DNA of 64,000 bases from Eunapius fragilis (GCA_963681505.1 OY811975.1:2912149-2976148); one strand, 5' to 3'; counted from the stretch's first letter, positions 14,296-26,490 are shown. The notes: generated from the sequence alone by a model not told the origin. Numbers and translations: made by a program.

Positions 14296-14558
14296 CTTGT
14301 ACTCTCAGTACAGATGTGTTGGTAGCTACATGTACTTGTCCTGACAGGCCCACACATGTGGCTGTGTGGTACTATCTAGACGTACATCTGCCACTACACA
14401 CAAGGTGCAGCCAGCACCAGTGCACTCGGATGGGGCAGAAAACCCAGACAGGTTAAAGAAGAGTGTTCCTTCACACCAACCTTCCAATACAGGGCAGTAG
14501 AAACACACATGGTCTCTAGCACATACAGCAGCCTCACCACTAGGGGTTATGGTAATAA
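14296..14558 (-). pseudogene. Ig-like domain exon relic, frameshifted
   Basis: Read on the minus strand, this matches the intact Ig exon at 35011-35286 from acceptor (CCCAG) to donor (CAAG/GTTAG). Shared peptide runs include SAPSECTGAGCTLCVVADV. It is 263 bases instead of 276. A 10-base deletion just after the codons for DSTT shifts the frame, so the F-strand half with its conserved Cys is read out of frame, although the bases for GQVHVATNTSVLRVQ still follow in another frame. Both splice borders survive. It is a dead or dying exon copy of the receptor family. Confidence 0.8.
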
Positions 14559-14768
14559 CTGGGAGGGGGGGAGGGGGAGAGTGAAGAGACGTACTCACTA
14601 GAAGCATGTAAGACAATTCGAACTTTACTAACATCCTCAAATGCACAACTATTTCACAACAACATTGCACACTGAAATGTTGGTGACCCTCCTCCCAGAA
14701 ACCACGCAAGTGCAGAATGCTTGTTAAGATGGCATATTAGCAAAAGGAAGAGGACCCAGCAGCAGTTA

Positions 14769-14858
14769 TGTACATCTGCCACTACACACAAGGTGCCGCC
14801 AGCACCAGTGCACTCGGATGGGGCAGTTGATCCAGACAGGTTACGGATTTCTACACAC
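14769..14858 (-). pseudogene. Short second Ig exon fragment
   Basis: About 90 bases encoding LSGSTAPSECTGAGGTLCV and ADVH, nearly identical to the middle of the Ig exons at 14.3 and 35.0 kb. One Cys of the CTGAGCTLC motif is replaced by Gly, and no complete domain surrounds it. Confidence 0.75.
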
Positions 14859-15029
14859 AATTACTGCAACCATTGCTTCTCCTATTATAGGCAGCCTAAG
14901 CTTATCTGGGGTGGGGTTAATCCAGAACAGGGTCAAAAAAACACTTCATTCATTAGTGGTTTCTGAAGTGTTTGTTATGTTACACATGGATAAGAAAGAG
15001 GCCATCCAGGCATGACATCAAGCTTTTGC

Positions 15030-15230
15030 AGCCACCAATCACATAGCAGTAACTAGTGGCTGCTGCATGTGATAGTGTGACAACCAGGAAGTGGGTGCAA
15101 AAGGGACTACATGTACATGTATCATGATGAGAAGAGTGATAAGACATTGATATGTCAGCATTGAAGTTGATCCCATGCATAACAGAAGCACATACAGTGT
15201 CATGTACCACAAGACTGGCGGGCATTTCCT
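15030..15230 (-). repeat. Dispersed segment, copy 1 (partner at 21.2 kb)
   Basis: On the minus strand this reads AATSYCYVIGGCKSL, and the segment at 21200-21420 reads IATGHCYIIGVNSTKV in the same orientation. The base sequences align over the ACCAAT, CATAGCAGTAA, CCAGGAAGTGG and AAAAGGGA blocks. Both lie on the minus strand near receptor-family exons, so a decayed exon is possible. No domain recognised. Confidence 0.5.
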
Positions 15231-15334
15231 ACAAACCACAGGAATGCATCCATCCAGCTTCTGATTATTTGTCAATCTATTAACCATCCAAAACCAGAAG
15301 CAAATTCGTTATTAGTAATACGTTAATGGTGACA

Positions 15335-15785
15335 ATGATGCGTCATTGGGAGGAGGAAGCAGGGGGATGGGTCATGGAGGAGGAGGAGGCAGGGAGATGG
15401 GTCATGGGGAGGAGGAGGCAGGGAGATGGGTCATGGGGAGGAGGAGGCAGGGAGATGGGTCATTGGGAGGAGGAGGCAGGGAGATGGGTCATTGGGAGTA
15501 GGAGGCAGGGAGATGGGTCATGGGGAGAAGGAGGAGGCAGGGAGATGGGTCATGGGGAGGAGGAGGCAGAGAAATGGTCATGGGGGAGGAGGAAGAGGCA
15601 GGGAGATGGGTCATTGGGAGGAGGAGGCAGGGAGATGGGTCATGGGGAGAAGGAGGCAGAGAGATGGTCATGGGGGAGGAGGAGGAGAAGGCAGGGAGAT
15701 GGGTCATGGGGGAGGAGGAGGAGACAGGGAGATGGGTCATGGAGGAGGCAAGGAGATGGGTCATGGAGGAGGAGGAGGCAGGGTA
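15335..15785. repeat. G/A-rich minisatellite, about 30 bp
   Basis: Tandem unit GGAGGAGGAGGCAGGGAGAT followed by GGGTCATGGG, with indels, about 14 copies. Open frames rich in Gly, Arg, Glu and Trp here are repeat artefacts. A weaker related G-rich stretch follows at 15940-16040. Confidence 0.9.
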
Positions 15786-17340
15786 TGTTCATAATGATCA
15801 ACCACAACTATTAAATGGGACTGCTCATAAGCTGCGTACATGTTTAGTATTATCGGATATGGAACAGTTGTAATAATTACAGCAAAACTATCATCTGTCT
15901 TCCTGCCATCAGCACTTCATCTTTTAAAATCCAGACATGGCAATGGGGAGGAGGAGAAGCGTGGGGAAATGGGGAGGAGGAGAGAGTGGGGGCAATGAGG
16001 AGGGGAACAACATGGGGAGAAGTAGGTGGAGGAAGTGGGTGGGGTGTTGCTAGGAGATGAGCCTTCGGCATGCACTCATAAAGAAGGTTGTCGTTGATAT
16101 CAAGGAATCCTTGCCAAGGCTACTGTCATGGATGACCTATAAGAAGACACATTACACCGTGCACACACCACAGCATTAATATATGGTGCAGTATCCAAAA
16201 AATACACATACAATTGCCAGGCATAGAACGTTGAGCACAGCGCCACGGTACTGCAGTATCCAGTCGGTACTGCTACACTGCTACATATCTCTCCTTAAAC
16301 GTATCATGTGCATGCACATGTATATGCTTTGACTGATCTATTAAATGCAGTCACACATGGTGATGGCATACATGTACACACACTAAGGACACTGGTCACT
16401 ACCATGTGATGTTATCGTCCCCACCACCATATAAGGCACATCATGACACTCACAATGAAGCCATCCTCACATCCTAGCAACTATTTCTGCCCAAAGCGGT
16501 ACGGAATTCAGAGACTCAGAGGTATGTGGAAAGTGTGTGTGTATGTGTGTATGTGTGTGTATGTGTGTGCGTGTTGTGTGTGTGTGTGTGTGTACAATTG
16601 CAAGTGACCAGACACATCAATGCTCCACCAATATATGTACCTGCACATGTTAACTACAGTACGGAAAACGTCATGTTGTTAAGTATTAAGGTGAATGCAT
16701 AGTTCTATGCATCAATGTAATTTATGATAGTTTAATGTATGTGGACTGAAACAGCAAAGCATGTACACATACATACATGTGAGTAAGGACTACACTGTGT
16801 TGCTTTCGGCATCAGTTGGACATGCAATGTACCTCTCTTTCAACTATACAAGTCTGGAATAGTAGGGTGATAAATGACGAATGTGTACGGTGCAGTGTAC
16901 CATCTAACATGCACATGTATGCATTAATCATGAGCACACACATACGTACATACACATACACACATGCACACACACATACGTACATACACACTACTAACAG
17001 TTATGTTGCCATGTTTGTATACTCTGTGGTCAGGTAACCTCTCAAGGACATACAGGTTTTTAAAAATGTATTTGTACTTGTGACTGAGGAGGTTCCCCTG
17101 CTCTATGTATTGTGACCACATGACATCACATTGATTGAGCAACTGTTAATGATTAATTATTAGCAAAGAGTACTGATTCCACAGGTTCTTGTGATTTTAT
17201 TAACTTCTTTCCTTCCATTCAACTCATTTCCAGCGTGCAGATAAACCTGTACATGTACAGTGTTGAAGGTGTGTGGGTGCATGGCTGTAGTGAGGTATTG
17301 TGTGGGTGTTATGTGATATACTGTGTAGGCATGTCCATGT
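15786..17340. other. No gene recognised
   Basis: Contains only short GT/CA-rich stretches (16530-16590, 16938-16990) and several TACATGTA palindromes. I could not support an exon. Confidence 0.4.
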
Positions 17341-17374
17341 AGTTGGGTGCATATCCCTTGTCCAGAAGGAAGTA

Positions 17375-17545
17375 GTTTTCTTGTGCTGAAGTCATATGCA
17401 TTGAGGGATGGTTGTACTTGTATGAAGGTATTCACAGGATGGGACCTGCACACACAAAGGCTAACCACATATCAATGTATAGCTGTTTGGTCTTTTGGTC
17501 TCTCCAGCTGTTCAGTATCAGGTATATGAATATGGACATGTGATG
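17375..17545 (+). repeat. Dispersed segment, inverted partner at 55.5-55.7 kb
   Basis: The order TATGAAGGTATTCACA, TGTGGTC or TTTGGTC, TTTTGGTCTCTCCAGCTG, TATGGACATGTGATGAGGTG is shared with the minus strand of 55500-55670. Within the segment VWSFGL can be read, and in the 55-kb copy PYEGI; both resemble protein-kinase C-lobe motifs, but no copy has an intact frame. Confidence 0.5.
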
Positions 17546-18665
17546 AGGTGTATGTTTGTGCGTATATAAGCAGAATAGTATATGCACTGTACTGGGCTGT
17601 CACTTTTTGGAAGGATGGTAGGAGGGCCATATTGCATGTGCCTCCATAGCATACCATTCACTAGAGCCCCAAGGAAGCCAGCATAAATACATGTATTTGG
17701 AAGGTTGTGTGTATACTGCTGGTCATTAGTTGTGTGGCAGTTTGAATTGTTTCAAAACAAAGCCTTAGATGAGCTGTGTTTACCTAAATTGCAATTACCC
17801 TCTGCCCCCTTCCATACTCCCTGGCCAGGGGAAAATGAGAGGGGGAGAGGGCAATTGCAATCCAGTTTTTCCACGCAAGCCATATATGTTTAAGGTGATG
17901 TGCGATTCGTTTTTTTTTCCACATACAAAGCAATTATTATGACAGTAATTACAAATGCAGCATACAACTGTACATGTACATGTACATTGTGAGTTGGTCC
18001 AATGTTTTCACTCAATGTCCTGTTACATTGAACATGACAAAACCTGCTTCTCCATGTTTACCTGTATGGAGAGCAACAAATATTTCATTGCATGAGTGCT
18101 CCTTTTAATGCAACAACCTACCGTGAAGGGCATAACGTATGTGTTGAACTGCCTGTATTCATCATCACACTGTGCTATGCTGTAATATGGAGCATTTGTA
18201 TCCAACAGAGACCAGGGACAGGGAAGAGGAGTATAATTAGACACTTAATCCTCTTACTTAGGCAATGAAACATTAAAGCTGCATAGAGGGGTGTGGTTAT
18301 TAGTAAAGTCTCTCAACATCAGGGCTATTACATGCACCTGTACATGAATGCACACATTTAAGTGTGTGTATGTGTATGTGTGTGTGACTCAATTAATCCA
18401 ATTAAAAGACTACTAGAATGTAGCAAAAATTCATTGTATTGCGCACAACACATATGGTTGCCTTATGACTCCTTACCCATGTGATGGAGATGACATGGCC
18501 AGATCAAATGATTGTGACTGTAACAAATGAGACAACAGGTATTTATTACCTCCCTAATTCAGTCCCTTACATGCACAATGATATCCAGACCTTGACCTTG
18601 AATGTACACAGTACCCAATTCTAGGCTGTAGTTGCAGTTTCTGAATAATATCCAACCGTACATCC
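17546..18665. other. No gene recognised
   Basis: Unannotated spacer with clustered TACATGTA palindromes at 17970-17987. No exon supported. Confidence 0.35.
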
Positions 18666-18669
18666 CCGG

Positions 18670-18857
18670 TCCACCACCACCTCCACCCCCCTCCCCACTA
18701 CCACCACCATCTTGCCCACCTCCATCATCATGGGTGGTGGAGGTGGGGGAGATGGGGTGGTGGTGGTGGAAGAGAAGAGGTGGTGGAGGTGGGAGATGGG
18801 GTGGAGGTGGTGAGGGGAGATGGGGTGGTGGAGGTGGGGAGGGAGATGGGGTGGTGG
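18670..18857. repeat. CCACC/GGTGG-rich imperfect palindrome
   Basis: A C-rich half (18670-18722, CCACCACCACCTCCACCCCC) is followed by a longer G-rich half (18730-18857, GGTGGAGGTGGGGGAGATGG) that can pair with it. It lies downstream of the receptor B membrane exon on the minus strand. Forms a strong potential hairpin or G-rich structure. Confidence 0.7.
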
Positions 18858-19316
18858 ATATCTACCCAATTCTTATCACTTGGGTAAACTACCGATATGT
18901 TTTGCGCTTTCATTTCATCACTTCATATGCACCCACCATTAATCACATACATGTACACCACCAGTCCACATACATGCCACATACATCACACATAACTTGA
19001 CACATCCACACCCTCCTAACACACCCACATACATTGTACACCATAGTGTTGTCGTCGGTACTTTCTTGGATTGGTGTCTTTACATACTGTGGGGACAGGA
19101 GGGCAAACTATAATAAGAAAACACATGCACATAGTATTCCTGTACACATACACATCTGCACACATGTGTACACCCATTCACAACATGCAGTAAAAGAATC
19201 ATGGCTACACATGAGGCATATCTATTCACAGAGTCATAATCCAATATGTGTTCAAGTGCTTTGCCTAGCTATAAATGTTTGCTTCCTTCCTCCACCAGCT
19301 ACCACACAGTACTCAC

Positions 19317-19438
19317 CTCCACATCCTCTTCGTGCCCAGGACTTCCCAATTCACAATGAACCACTTCCCTTGATGTGTAACATCTATGCAGCATCACCAT
19401 TATCATCACCATCACCACCACCAACAGCATCAGGATTG
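19317..19438 (-). CDS. Receptor gene B, membrane-helix exon
   Basis: On the minus strand a GTTTGTTGCAG acceptor precedes 122 bases that open with CA ATC, exactly as in genes A and C, and end at a GTGAGT donor. With the preceding G it encodes AILMLLVVVMVMIMVMLHRC and then an acidic-ended juxtamembrane tail (GSPGHEEDVE). Length (122) and phases (1 in, 0 out) equal those of the gene C exon at 46148-46269. It is most likely the transmembrane exon of gene B, whose start lies at 22.7 kb on the same strand. The stalk exon expected just upstream and the tail exons downstream were not found. Confidence 0.65.
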
Positions 19439-20619
19439 CTGCAACAAACACCAATCGTGGTTGTTAAAATGTGTATATGTAAGTGGTGTATGAAGGGAAT
19501 AAAAAGTGCAGTGGTTGAAATGAAATGGTAGTGTCCCCTTGGTATGGTGTGGGAGGGGGGCACCCCAGAAGCCAACGCTTTTTGCGTAGAAAGAACAACT
19601 AGTTTTAAGTGAAAACATTCCAAAAAAGCTCCTACGCCACTGTACGTACATGTACAGGTTATAGGAACCTTCAAGAACAAAACATTGCTCTGAATGATAC
19701 CTATGCAATAAACGTGAATGAGGGAGTTAATCTCGAGGATTGCAAGCCCTGGATATTCCATCAGGAATTAAACAACTTGAAAACAGACTGGAATTTCATC
19801 TCAGACTGTTGGTAACAATTGCAATAATCCATTTTTCTGTTGCTGTTATGTATATGTACAGCTTAACAACAACAATCATTACAACTGAAATTGAAGTAAA
19901 ACATTTGCCATATATGGTTAGCGTACATTTCCTGCAGCTACAATGTGGGCTAGTATTATCGATCCCACAAGCTTGGTGTCTCTGTATGCTGTGTAGTTCT
20001 ATCCTTCTAACAATGTACGTAGCTGCTGTAGAATACTTGCAATGTCCCAGATCTAAATTGGTGGATCAATGAAGTGTCCTTTTGTGTGTATGTACAGGTG
20101 TACTTAATGAAAGGAAAGAAGTACAAATCGAGTAACAAGAACCTGTTGGATAACGGAGTGGACTAACTATTTCTTTGCTACTAAGTAATTTTTTGTTGTT
20201 CAATTTGGCAACATCACATGAAGTAAGAAAACAGGAGAGGTAGAAGTGTCATATTAGACTCCAAATAGACGTTTCCTCCTGCCTCCATTTGAACAGTGTT
20301 AGATTATGCCATTTCTGTTTGGAGCTTGTGGAATCAACAAAAAGGAGCCACAATCTAAAGAGTTTCGATTCATGCTGGCCATGAGCCAGAATCAAGAGGA
20401 TTTATAAAAAGACACAGGTACTATGGAATGCAATAAGCTGCAATGATGCTGTAGATAATCCTCATTGCTGCTGTCTTTCTGCATGCAATGTGTTTTCCAT
20501 TATTGTGGATGCTAAATAAGATTCACTAGGCCTTGCTATGATTCACTGCAAGCATACTCATAGCACATGCAGGGTACATGTAGAAGTTTTTATTGCTCTC
20601 ATCTTACTAAAATTCATGG

Positions 20620-20885
20620 GTGTCCCTTTGGGACTGAATGGCGCCCCCCCGGCCCCCCCCCTCCCCCTTGTAATAAAAGTTTACATACATGCGCACCCCC
20701 CACTGACTGAATTCGGACAGCACCCTCCCCCCACTGATTGAATCGGCCAAAAGCGGACAGCACCCCCCTCCCCCCCGGTAGAATCGGCTGAAAAAGGACA
20801 ACATATTCGCAGCTGTCAAATGGCACCCCCTTGCCCTATCCTGGCCCCCCCCCCCCCCTTCCAGAAAAGTTGGGGGCGCACATGA
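20620..20885. repeat. C-rich dispersed element, family with 56.9 and 63.7 kb
   Basis: Runs of C alternate with ATCGGCC, AAAGCGGACAGC and ACCCCCCTCCC. The same order appears at 56985-57085 and, inverted, at 63705-63760. This suggests a short non-autonomous element with poly-C tracts that vary in length. No coding capacity. Confidence 0.7.
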
Positions 20886-21049
20886 ATATTGCCCTTGTTT
20901 GGCTTCATACTGTGGGGACTCCCCTATAACAGACTGGTTATACATACTCGAAGAAGGAAAAAGAGGAACGGTGATGAAACCTTTGTGGTTTATTATCATT
21001 AGCATTAGCACAAGCAATCTAATTAGCAGCAAGGGTACTGGTCAGGAGT

Positions 21050-21053
<4 letters not shown>

Positions 21054-21097
<44 letters not shown>

Positions 21098-21098
21098 A
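21054..21098. repeat. (TG)n microsatellite
   Basis: About 22 TG steps followed by interrupted TG/CATG units. Confidence 0.9.
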
Positions 21099-21199
21099 TG
21101 TGTGTGTGCATGCTGCACACAGCTGTCCAGACTGAGGATACTTACATTTTGAAGTGTTTGTTTTGGCCATGCATGAGTTACATATGTAGTTCAGCGGGC

Positions 21200-21425
21200 A
21201 TATCTGCTCAGCCCCAAACTTTGGTACTGTTCACACCAATTATATAGCAATGGCCAGTGGCTATGCGTGGTAACTGGGAAGTGGATGATACAAAAAGGGA
21301 ACAATCCTGGATTTGGTTACATACATGTAACATCAATAGCAGATAAGTCACAGCTGCAGATGGATTATGCTCTGACATTAATCTATCTGGGTCCCGACTA
21401 GATCTGCATATTCGATGACGGAACA
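21200..21425 (-). repeat. Dispersed segment, copy 2 (partner at 15.0 kb)
   Basis: Minus-strand reading HCYIIGVNSTKV and the surrounding bases match the segment at 15030-15230. It lies between the signal-peptide exon and the membrane exon of receptor gene B, so it may be a remnant of an extracellular exon. No domain recognised. Confidence 0.45.
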
Positions 21426-22464
21426 ACAATCATTATAGTTATAACACTACATGTAGGTGTCATAAGGAACATAGAAGACATTGCAAATGCCATTTTTTGG
21501 AACCCTCTATACCTGCAACACTGCCAAAGACCTCAAGGGTGTAGAGGGTTACCATGGGAGGTCAAAGCCCTAATTATGGGGCATACATAGCTATGCTGTC
21601 TTATTAACACCTACTTTCCTTGGTTGGTAAGCAATATTGGAACATTCCCTGTTTGTTTGAACTTGTAGCACATGCCATGCACTTTGATGCTGAAAGAATG
21701 TTAGGCTAACTGCAGCTGGATACTCCCACAGTGGAAGTGTTATGTCCCAAATCTATACATCCATAGCGAGGGCATACATTCTACTATGACAGCAGCTTTC
21801 TTTACGATATCTGCTTCATTTGCACATATCCATACATGTACAGCTGGCTATAGGCCTATCTGTAAGTACCATCCTTTGCTTTTGTTATCTGATTTGCATT
21901 AATCAGGTGCACTAACCAGCTGTACTGATATTTGGTAACCATAATAAACATCATCTTGACCTCCACAGAACGAAAAGTTATGCACAATAGTGATTGTGAT
22001 CCTGTACAGTATGTCCTGACATGTATGTGTATGGCTGAATATAGGATCCTGCTAGCGTTAACAATGAAACGGTCAAACATTGACGATTTTAAATAATCCA
22101 TCTATAACACAGGGACTACATAGCCATTATGTACAGCAAAAAAGAAAGCTGACACCCACGGAGCTTGTAAGCGAATATGAATATTAATTTTGTACTTATG
22201 GTACGCAAGCGTGAAATGATTTAGCCCAATTCTGTGGGAACTCTTTGTAACGCACGTACGCATGTAGACGAAGAAAGCAACTTAACTCAATACCCCTTAT
22301 TTTTATCAGTGATATACATTCGCAAAACGCTCGAATGTACAGCAGTAAAATTGCGTTATAACAATTATTGATTTCACAACGCATCTGTGTGCGAATTTCA
22401 CCTCGATCGGTCAAAAATCGATGCATGTGTACGCGCGCGAGCGATGTGATATGTGAAAACTTAC

Positions 22465-22721
22465 CACAAGAAACGGTCTGCGTACACGTAGTTAGCAAGA
22501 GAATTCCGAAGAGCAGAACCCGCCTCGCCACGGTGAAGGCAAATCTGAAGAATCGTCTGCTGTCTTCTGACGCTCCAGCCTGCAGTATAGAAAAAATAGC
22601 GTAAACCATTACACTATAATATCCATATGTACATGCACATCAATACATAGAGTTTGAGCGTCTGAGCTAATGGTAAGGCTCTAGAACGCAGCCTTACCTG
22701 ATGTTTGCATCCAGTAATCAT
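22465..22721 (-). CDS. Receptor gene B, 5' part: start exon and signal-peptide exon
   Basis: Exon 1 on the minus strand (22721-22698) reads ATG then ITGCKHQ and ends at a GTAAGG donor in phase 0. Exon 2 (22579-22465) follows a TACTGCAG acceptor and encodes AGASEDSRRFFRF, then ARRVLLFGILLLTTC, then TQTVSC before a GTAAGT donor in phase 1. The hydrophobic run with a small-residue end is typical of a signal peptide or signal anchor. Exon 2 matches the gene C exon at 32291-32426 (VGASD opposite AGASE, and NVSC opposite TVSC at the ends). The start is chosen because exon 1 and exon 2 join in frame. The next expected exon is phase 1, as Ig and stalk exons are. Confidence 0.6.
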
Positions 22722-23090
22722 GTTTAGAAAGAACGGAACGAAACAGAAAAGTACAATATAATTATAGCACATGCGTGGCACTATAAAAACAATTAAGGCC
22801 GCAATTAATGATAATAAACGTAATTTGCCCTAGCAACGAGCCTTAACGACCACTGACCTGTGGGAATATATATACAATTGTTGTAACCATCTATGGAAAT
22901 AAAGGTGCAAAGATCGATGGTTGTTACTTGGACATATATAACGAAGTAACGCATGCTGCTATTCTTCGGTACAAAATTACACTCGCGGTACGGTATTTGT
23001 CAGATGTGTGTGTGTGTGTGTGTGCGTGCGTGTGGTGTGTGACGACGTAAACGTATAGCATTCAGCCTTACTTGATGTGGTTCACAAATT
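22722..23090. other. Probable 5' flank of receptor gene B
   Basis: Upstream of the start exon on the minus strand. I see no clear TATA box or other defined promoter element. Holds a short GT/GC-rich stretch (23006-23040). Confidence 0.3.
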
Positions 23091-23140
23091 GCTAGTTGGG
23101 AGCAGCCTGACCTTGGAAGGTCGGGCTGCTCCCAACTAGC
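23091..23140. repeat. 50-bp hairpin flanked by AAATT
   Basis: Two 25-base arms, GCTAGTTGGGAGCAGCC then TGACCTT, and their complement with one mismatch. AAATT stands on both sides (23086-23090 and 23141-23145), which looks like a short target duplication around a tiny foldback insertion. Confidence 0.8.
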
Positions 23141-23257
23141 AAATTGGAGTGTAAATTTTCACGAACTCTGTAATGATCATGAGCCACCTACTAGTACAGC
23201 TGTGCTACATACAAAACAAGTATCAGTGCGGGACTCAGGACCAAACCTTGACCACAC

Positions 23258-23260
<3 letters not shown>

Positions 23261-23294
<34 letters not shown>

Positions 23295-23306
23295 GACATG
23301 GGCATT

Positions 23307-23387
<81 letters not shown>

Positions 23388-23398
23388 TGTCTGTCTGT
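23261..23398. repeat. (CA)n then (GT)n microsatellites
   Basis: A (CA)n stretch (about 23261-23290) and a longer (GT)n stretch (about 23310-23386) face each other across 20 bases, so together they can fold into a long hairpin. Confidence 0.95.
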
Positions 23399-23567
23399 AA
23401 CATACTTTGGATAACCAACTCTTTGGTAATGTAACAGATGTTACAGGCTAGGGGCTCACTAGGGGCTCATGTATTTGGTCGGGAGGACTTACCTCAGTAC
23501 TAGTAGAAGTTTGAAATTCAACAATTGCTACAATACCCTTAGTAGCAGCATGCCACAATTGACCCCC

Positions 23568-23643
23568 TCACAGATTCTCAAGCGCCTTCAGCTTCCTTTG
23601 TTGTTTGGTCAGTTTAATAGCATCCAGTGCCTCATGTAAATGT
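23568..23643 (-). CDS. Small terminal exon candidate, coiled-coil-like
   Basis: On the minus strand, after a GTTCAG acceptor, 24 codons encode HLHEALDAIKLTKQQRKLKA then LENL and a TGA stop (23568-23570). The Leu/Lys-rich heptad pattern suggests a short coiled coil. No upstream exon was identified and I do not recognise the family. A GTAAGT donor-like site lies downstream on the same strand near 23490, so the real exon structure may differ. Confidence 0.3.
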
Positions 23644-23688
23644 CTGAACTTGATGAGGTATACAGTAAAAAAGGAAGATGGTCAATAA

Positions 23689-23722
<34 letters not shown>

Positions 23723-23999
23723 TTTGTGGTGTGTGTCAGATATAAAGGGGGTCCATGATGGAGTGTATCATCGGTCATTAGACATGCAAGGTGGTGATGT
23801 GGCCCGGAAGTTATGCCAAGGGGTATGAATAGTGGTGTTATGACTGGTGGTGAGACATACATGCTGTACCATCAACACTGTTCCTCTCCATGCATCTACG
23901 TGTAGGTATAGGAGGCTTTTGAGAGGAATAGCAGTATGTCCAACAGCTGGTGAGTCAACAATAATATGGATTGAAACATAGTGTGTACCTTCCACAGTG

Positions 24000-24172
24000 A
24001 CTTGCTAAAGAGATGGGCAGATATCTTTTTTCTCCATCACTGTGACCACACAGCACAGGGTCAATGATCATTCCCAGATAGTGCGTGTACTTGCTGAATG
24101 AGGAGGAGGAGCCCTTGAAGCTATGCTACAGACAGCTGGTGTTTGACAACCTCCTTGCCCTGCCCACTGTGA
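24000..24172 (+). repeat. Unrecognised module, copy 1 (plus strand)
   Basis: Contains the reading NEEEEPLKLCYRQLVFDNLL then ALPT just before a GTGAGA donor-like site, preceded by bases related to the GTGGCTTGCTAAAGAGATGG block of the other copies. The same parts occur in minus orientation at 27.1, 28.9 and 31.4 kb. It may be an exon of a repeated gene family. Function unknown. Confidence 0.45.
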
Positions 24173-24544
24173 GACATAGAAGATATATAAGGTGTGTGGT
24201 GTGGTTATACCTTTTTTTTTGTGTGTACATGTAGGTTCAACTACAATCACACTTTCAGTGGGCGTGCTAGCTACCATGAAGGAAGCCAAGTATGGGGTCT
24301 CTATTGTATGGAGGTGACTATACAGGTAAATAACAATTGTTACACCCTGCATTTCAGGCAAAACGGACAGGGGAAATATTGTCTGTCATATGTGACAGGA
24401 ATTGGGTTGTTGTGGCCTTTGAAAGTTAAAGGATGGTGTGTGTGTGTGTGGTGAAAGTTGTTGCTGGTGTGGTGTGTGTGCAGGAAAACAATATACCGAA
24501 AGGCCCTACTTAGTAGCTCCTTCACCAGGAGCCTTCACATCCCC

Positions 24545-25110
24545 ACCTCCACAATGAACTCCACACCTTCACCCTCCACTATGATCCCTCGAGGGCACCT
24601 CCACCCTCCACAATGATCCCTCACTCCACACCTCCACAATGATCACTCACACCTCCACCCTCCACAATGATCCCTCATTCCTTACACCTCCACATGATCC
24701 CTCACACCTCCACAATGATCCCTCACACCTCCACCCTCCACAATGATCCCTCACTCCTCACACCTCCACATGATCCCTCACACCTCCACAATGATCCCTC
24801 ACACCTCCACCCTCCACAATGATCCCTCACTCCTCACACCTCCACATGATCCCTCACACCTCCACAATGATCCCTCACACCTCCACCCTCCACAATGATC
24901 CCTCTTTCCTTACACCTCCACATGATCCCTCACACCTCCACGATGATCCCTCACACCTCCACCTCCACAATGATCCCTCACACCTCCACAATGATCCCTC
25001 ACTCCTCACACCTCCACATGATCCCTCACACCTCCACAATGATCCCTCACTCCTCACACCTCCACATGATCCCTCACACCTCCACAATGATCCCTCATAC
25101 CCCCACTGTT
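24545..25110. repeat. CCTCCACAATGATCCCTCA minisatellite
   Basis: Units of about 21 bases (ACCTCCACAATGATCCCTCA) alternate with variants carrying TCCTC or lacking AA, giving a longer period near 70 bases. About 25 basic units. Open frames on both strands are repeat artefacts. Confidence 0.9.
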
Positions 25111-26490
25111 CCCTTGTGGCCTTACATCATAACCCTCCTCTATGAGAGGTGGTTGGGATAACCTTAGCAACATAACCTTTCTCGTCTTATTGGAAGTGGG
25201 ATTGTACCATCATAACCTTCCCTGGATCACATACTCAGGACCTTGTCCCCTGTCAGATTGTGGGACAACATACAAAGATGTGGTTACTTAAATAGCCTAA
25301 TTACATTATTAACTATAGAGATCCAAAGTGACCTCAGCTCAGTTGTCTTTCTCCCACAAAGGGCACACACCATAACTAGGGCACACTACACACATAGGGC
25401 ACACTCCACACATAGGACACTTATAACCCTCCCTCCTCCCTCCTGACATGATCTGCATGGTAACCAACCAGAGATAGGCCATGTACAGAACGCTACACCA
25501 ATATCAAGTGACTCCTGCTAAGAAGTAACCCCTTTGTTGGTACATGTATGCTGTGTGTTTGCATGTGTATTGTGTGGTGTGGTGTGCATACCAGAGACCA
25601 GCAGGGCACGATTATACCTCATCCCACACTTCACTTGTTGCCAAGGCTACCACAATCCATTGGTTAGGCCTCACTGGCTTCAGTGTGTTTCCAATGGTTT
25701 TTATATGCATATTCTGTTGTGGTCGCATGCACAATATCAAGTTAGTATGCCGGTTGTATGCTTTGTATATTGTATTACTAAGAACCTCATGCATTGAACT
25801 TTATTGTAACAAGCCCTGTACATGTACATGTTTTTATGTGTACATGTATGTCAGCAAATGGTAACATGTGTAGCGTAATTGTATCAGCTCTGAGCCAGTT
25901 GTGATGGCAACTTGTCTTACAGTGCAGTGCGGCTGTTTAGATAACTGCAGTGCTTGCTGATGTGGAGGAAATGATGAGCACTTTTGAGTGGGAGGGGTAG
26001 GTACATACATGTATGATGGAATGTGTGAGAAGCCCACTAGGATGCTGTATGCGGAGGTACCATATATGGATCATTTCAGACCTTAGTGGAGCTGTTTGGC
26101 TAGCTCTTATTGCTGGAGTGATTCATGCATGGGCTGCTGCTAGGACTATGGAGATTGGACCAATGATACCTCAATACTAGTGTGTGGAGCTTAGTTGGTT
26201 ATGTGTCCCTCCCCCTCCCTCTGCTTTAGATGTGCTATCACTTGCTTGCCATCTCACCATGTCTGTCTGCATGACCATCATCCAAGCTACTAGGATCTTA
26301 CAACCATTGAGGGGACACATGGCAAACCCTTGCTCAGTGCCTTAAGTTGTAAATGTAAATGATGATATCATCAATATTATTATAGAATGACCACACAATG
26401 TGCTCCTTTCTTATAGTCTGTATTTGGTGGTATAGAAAGCTACATGTGTGTACATGTACATGTATGTATGAAATTAGTCAAACAATAACA
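25111..26490. other. No gene recognised
   Basis: Spacer with TACATGTA clusters near 25818 and 26453. No exon with supported borders found. Confidence 0.35.

Noticed and set aside
15326-15873. Gly/Arg/Glu/Trp-rich open frames
   Set aside because: Products of the G-rich minisatellite, overlapping in several frames.
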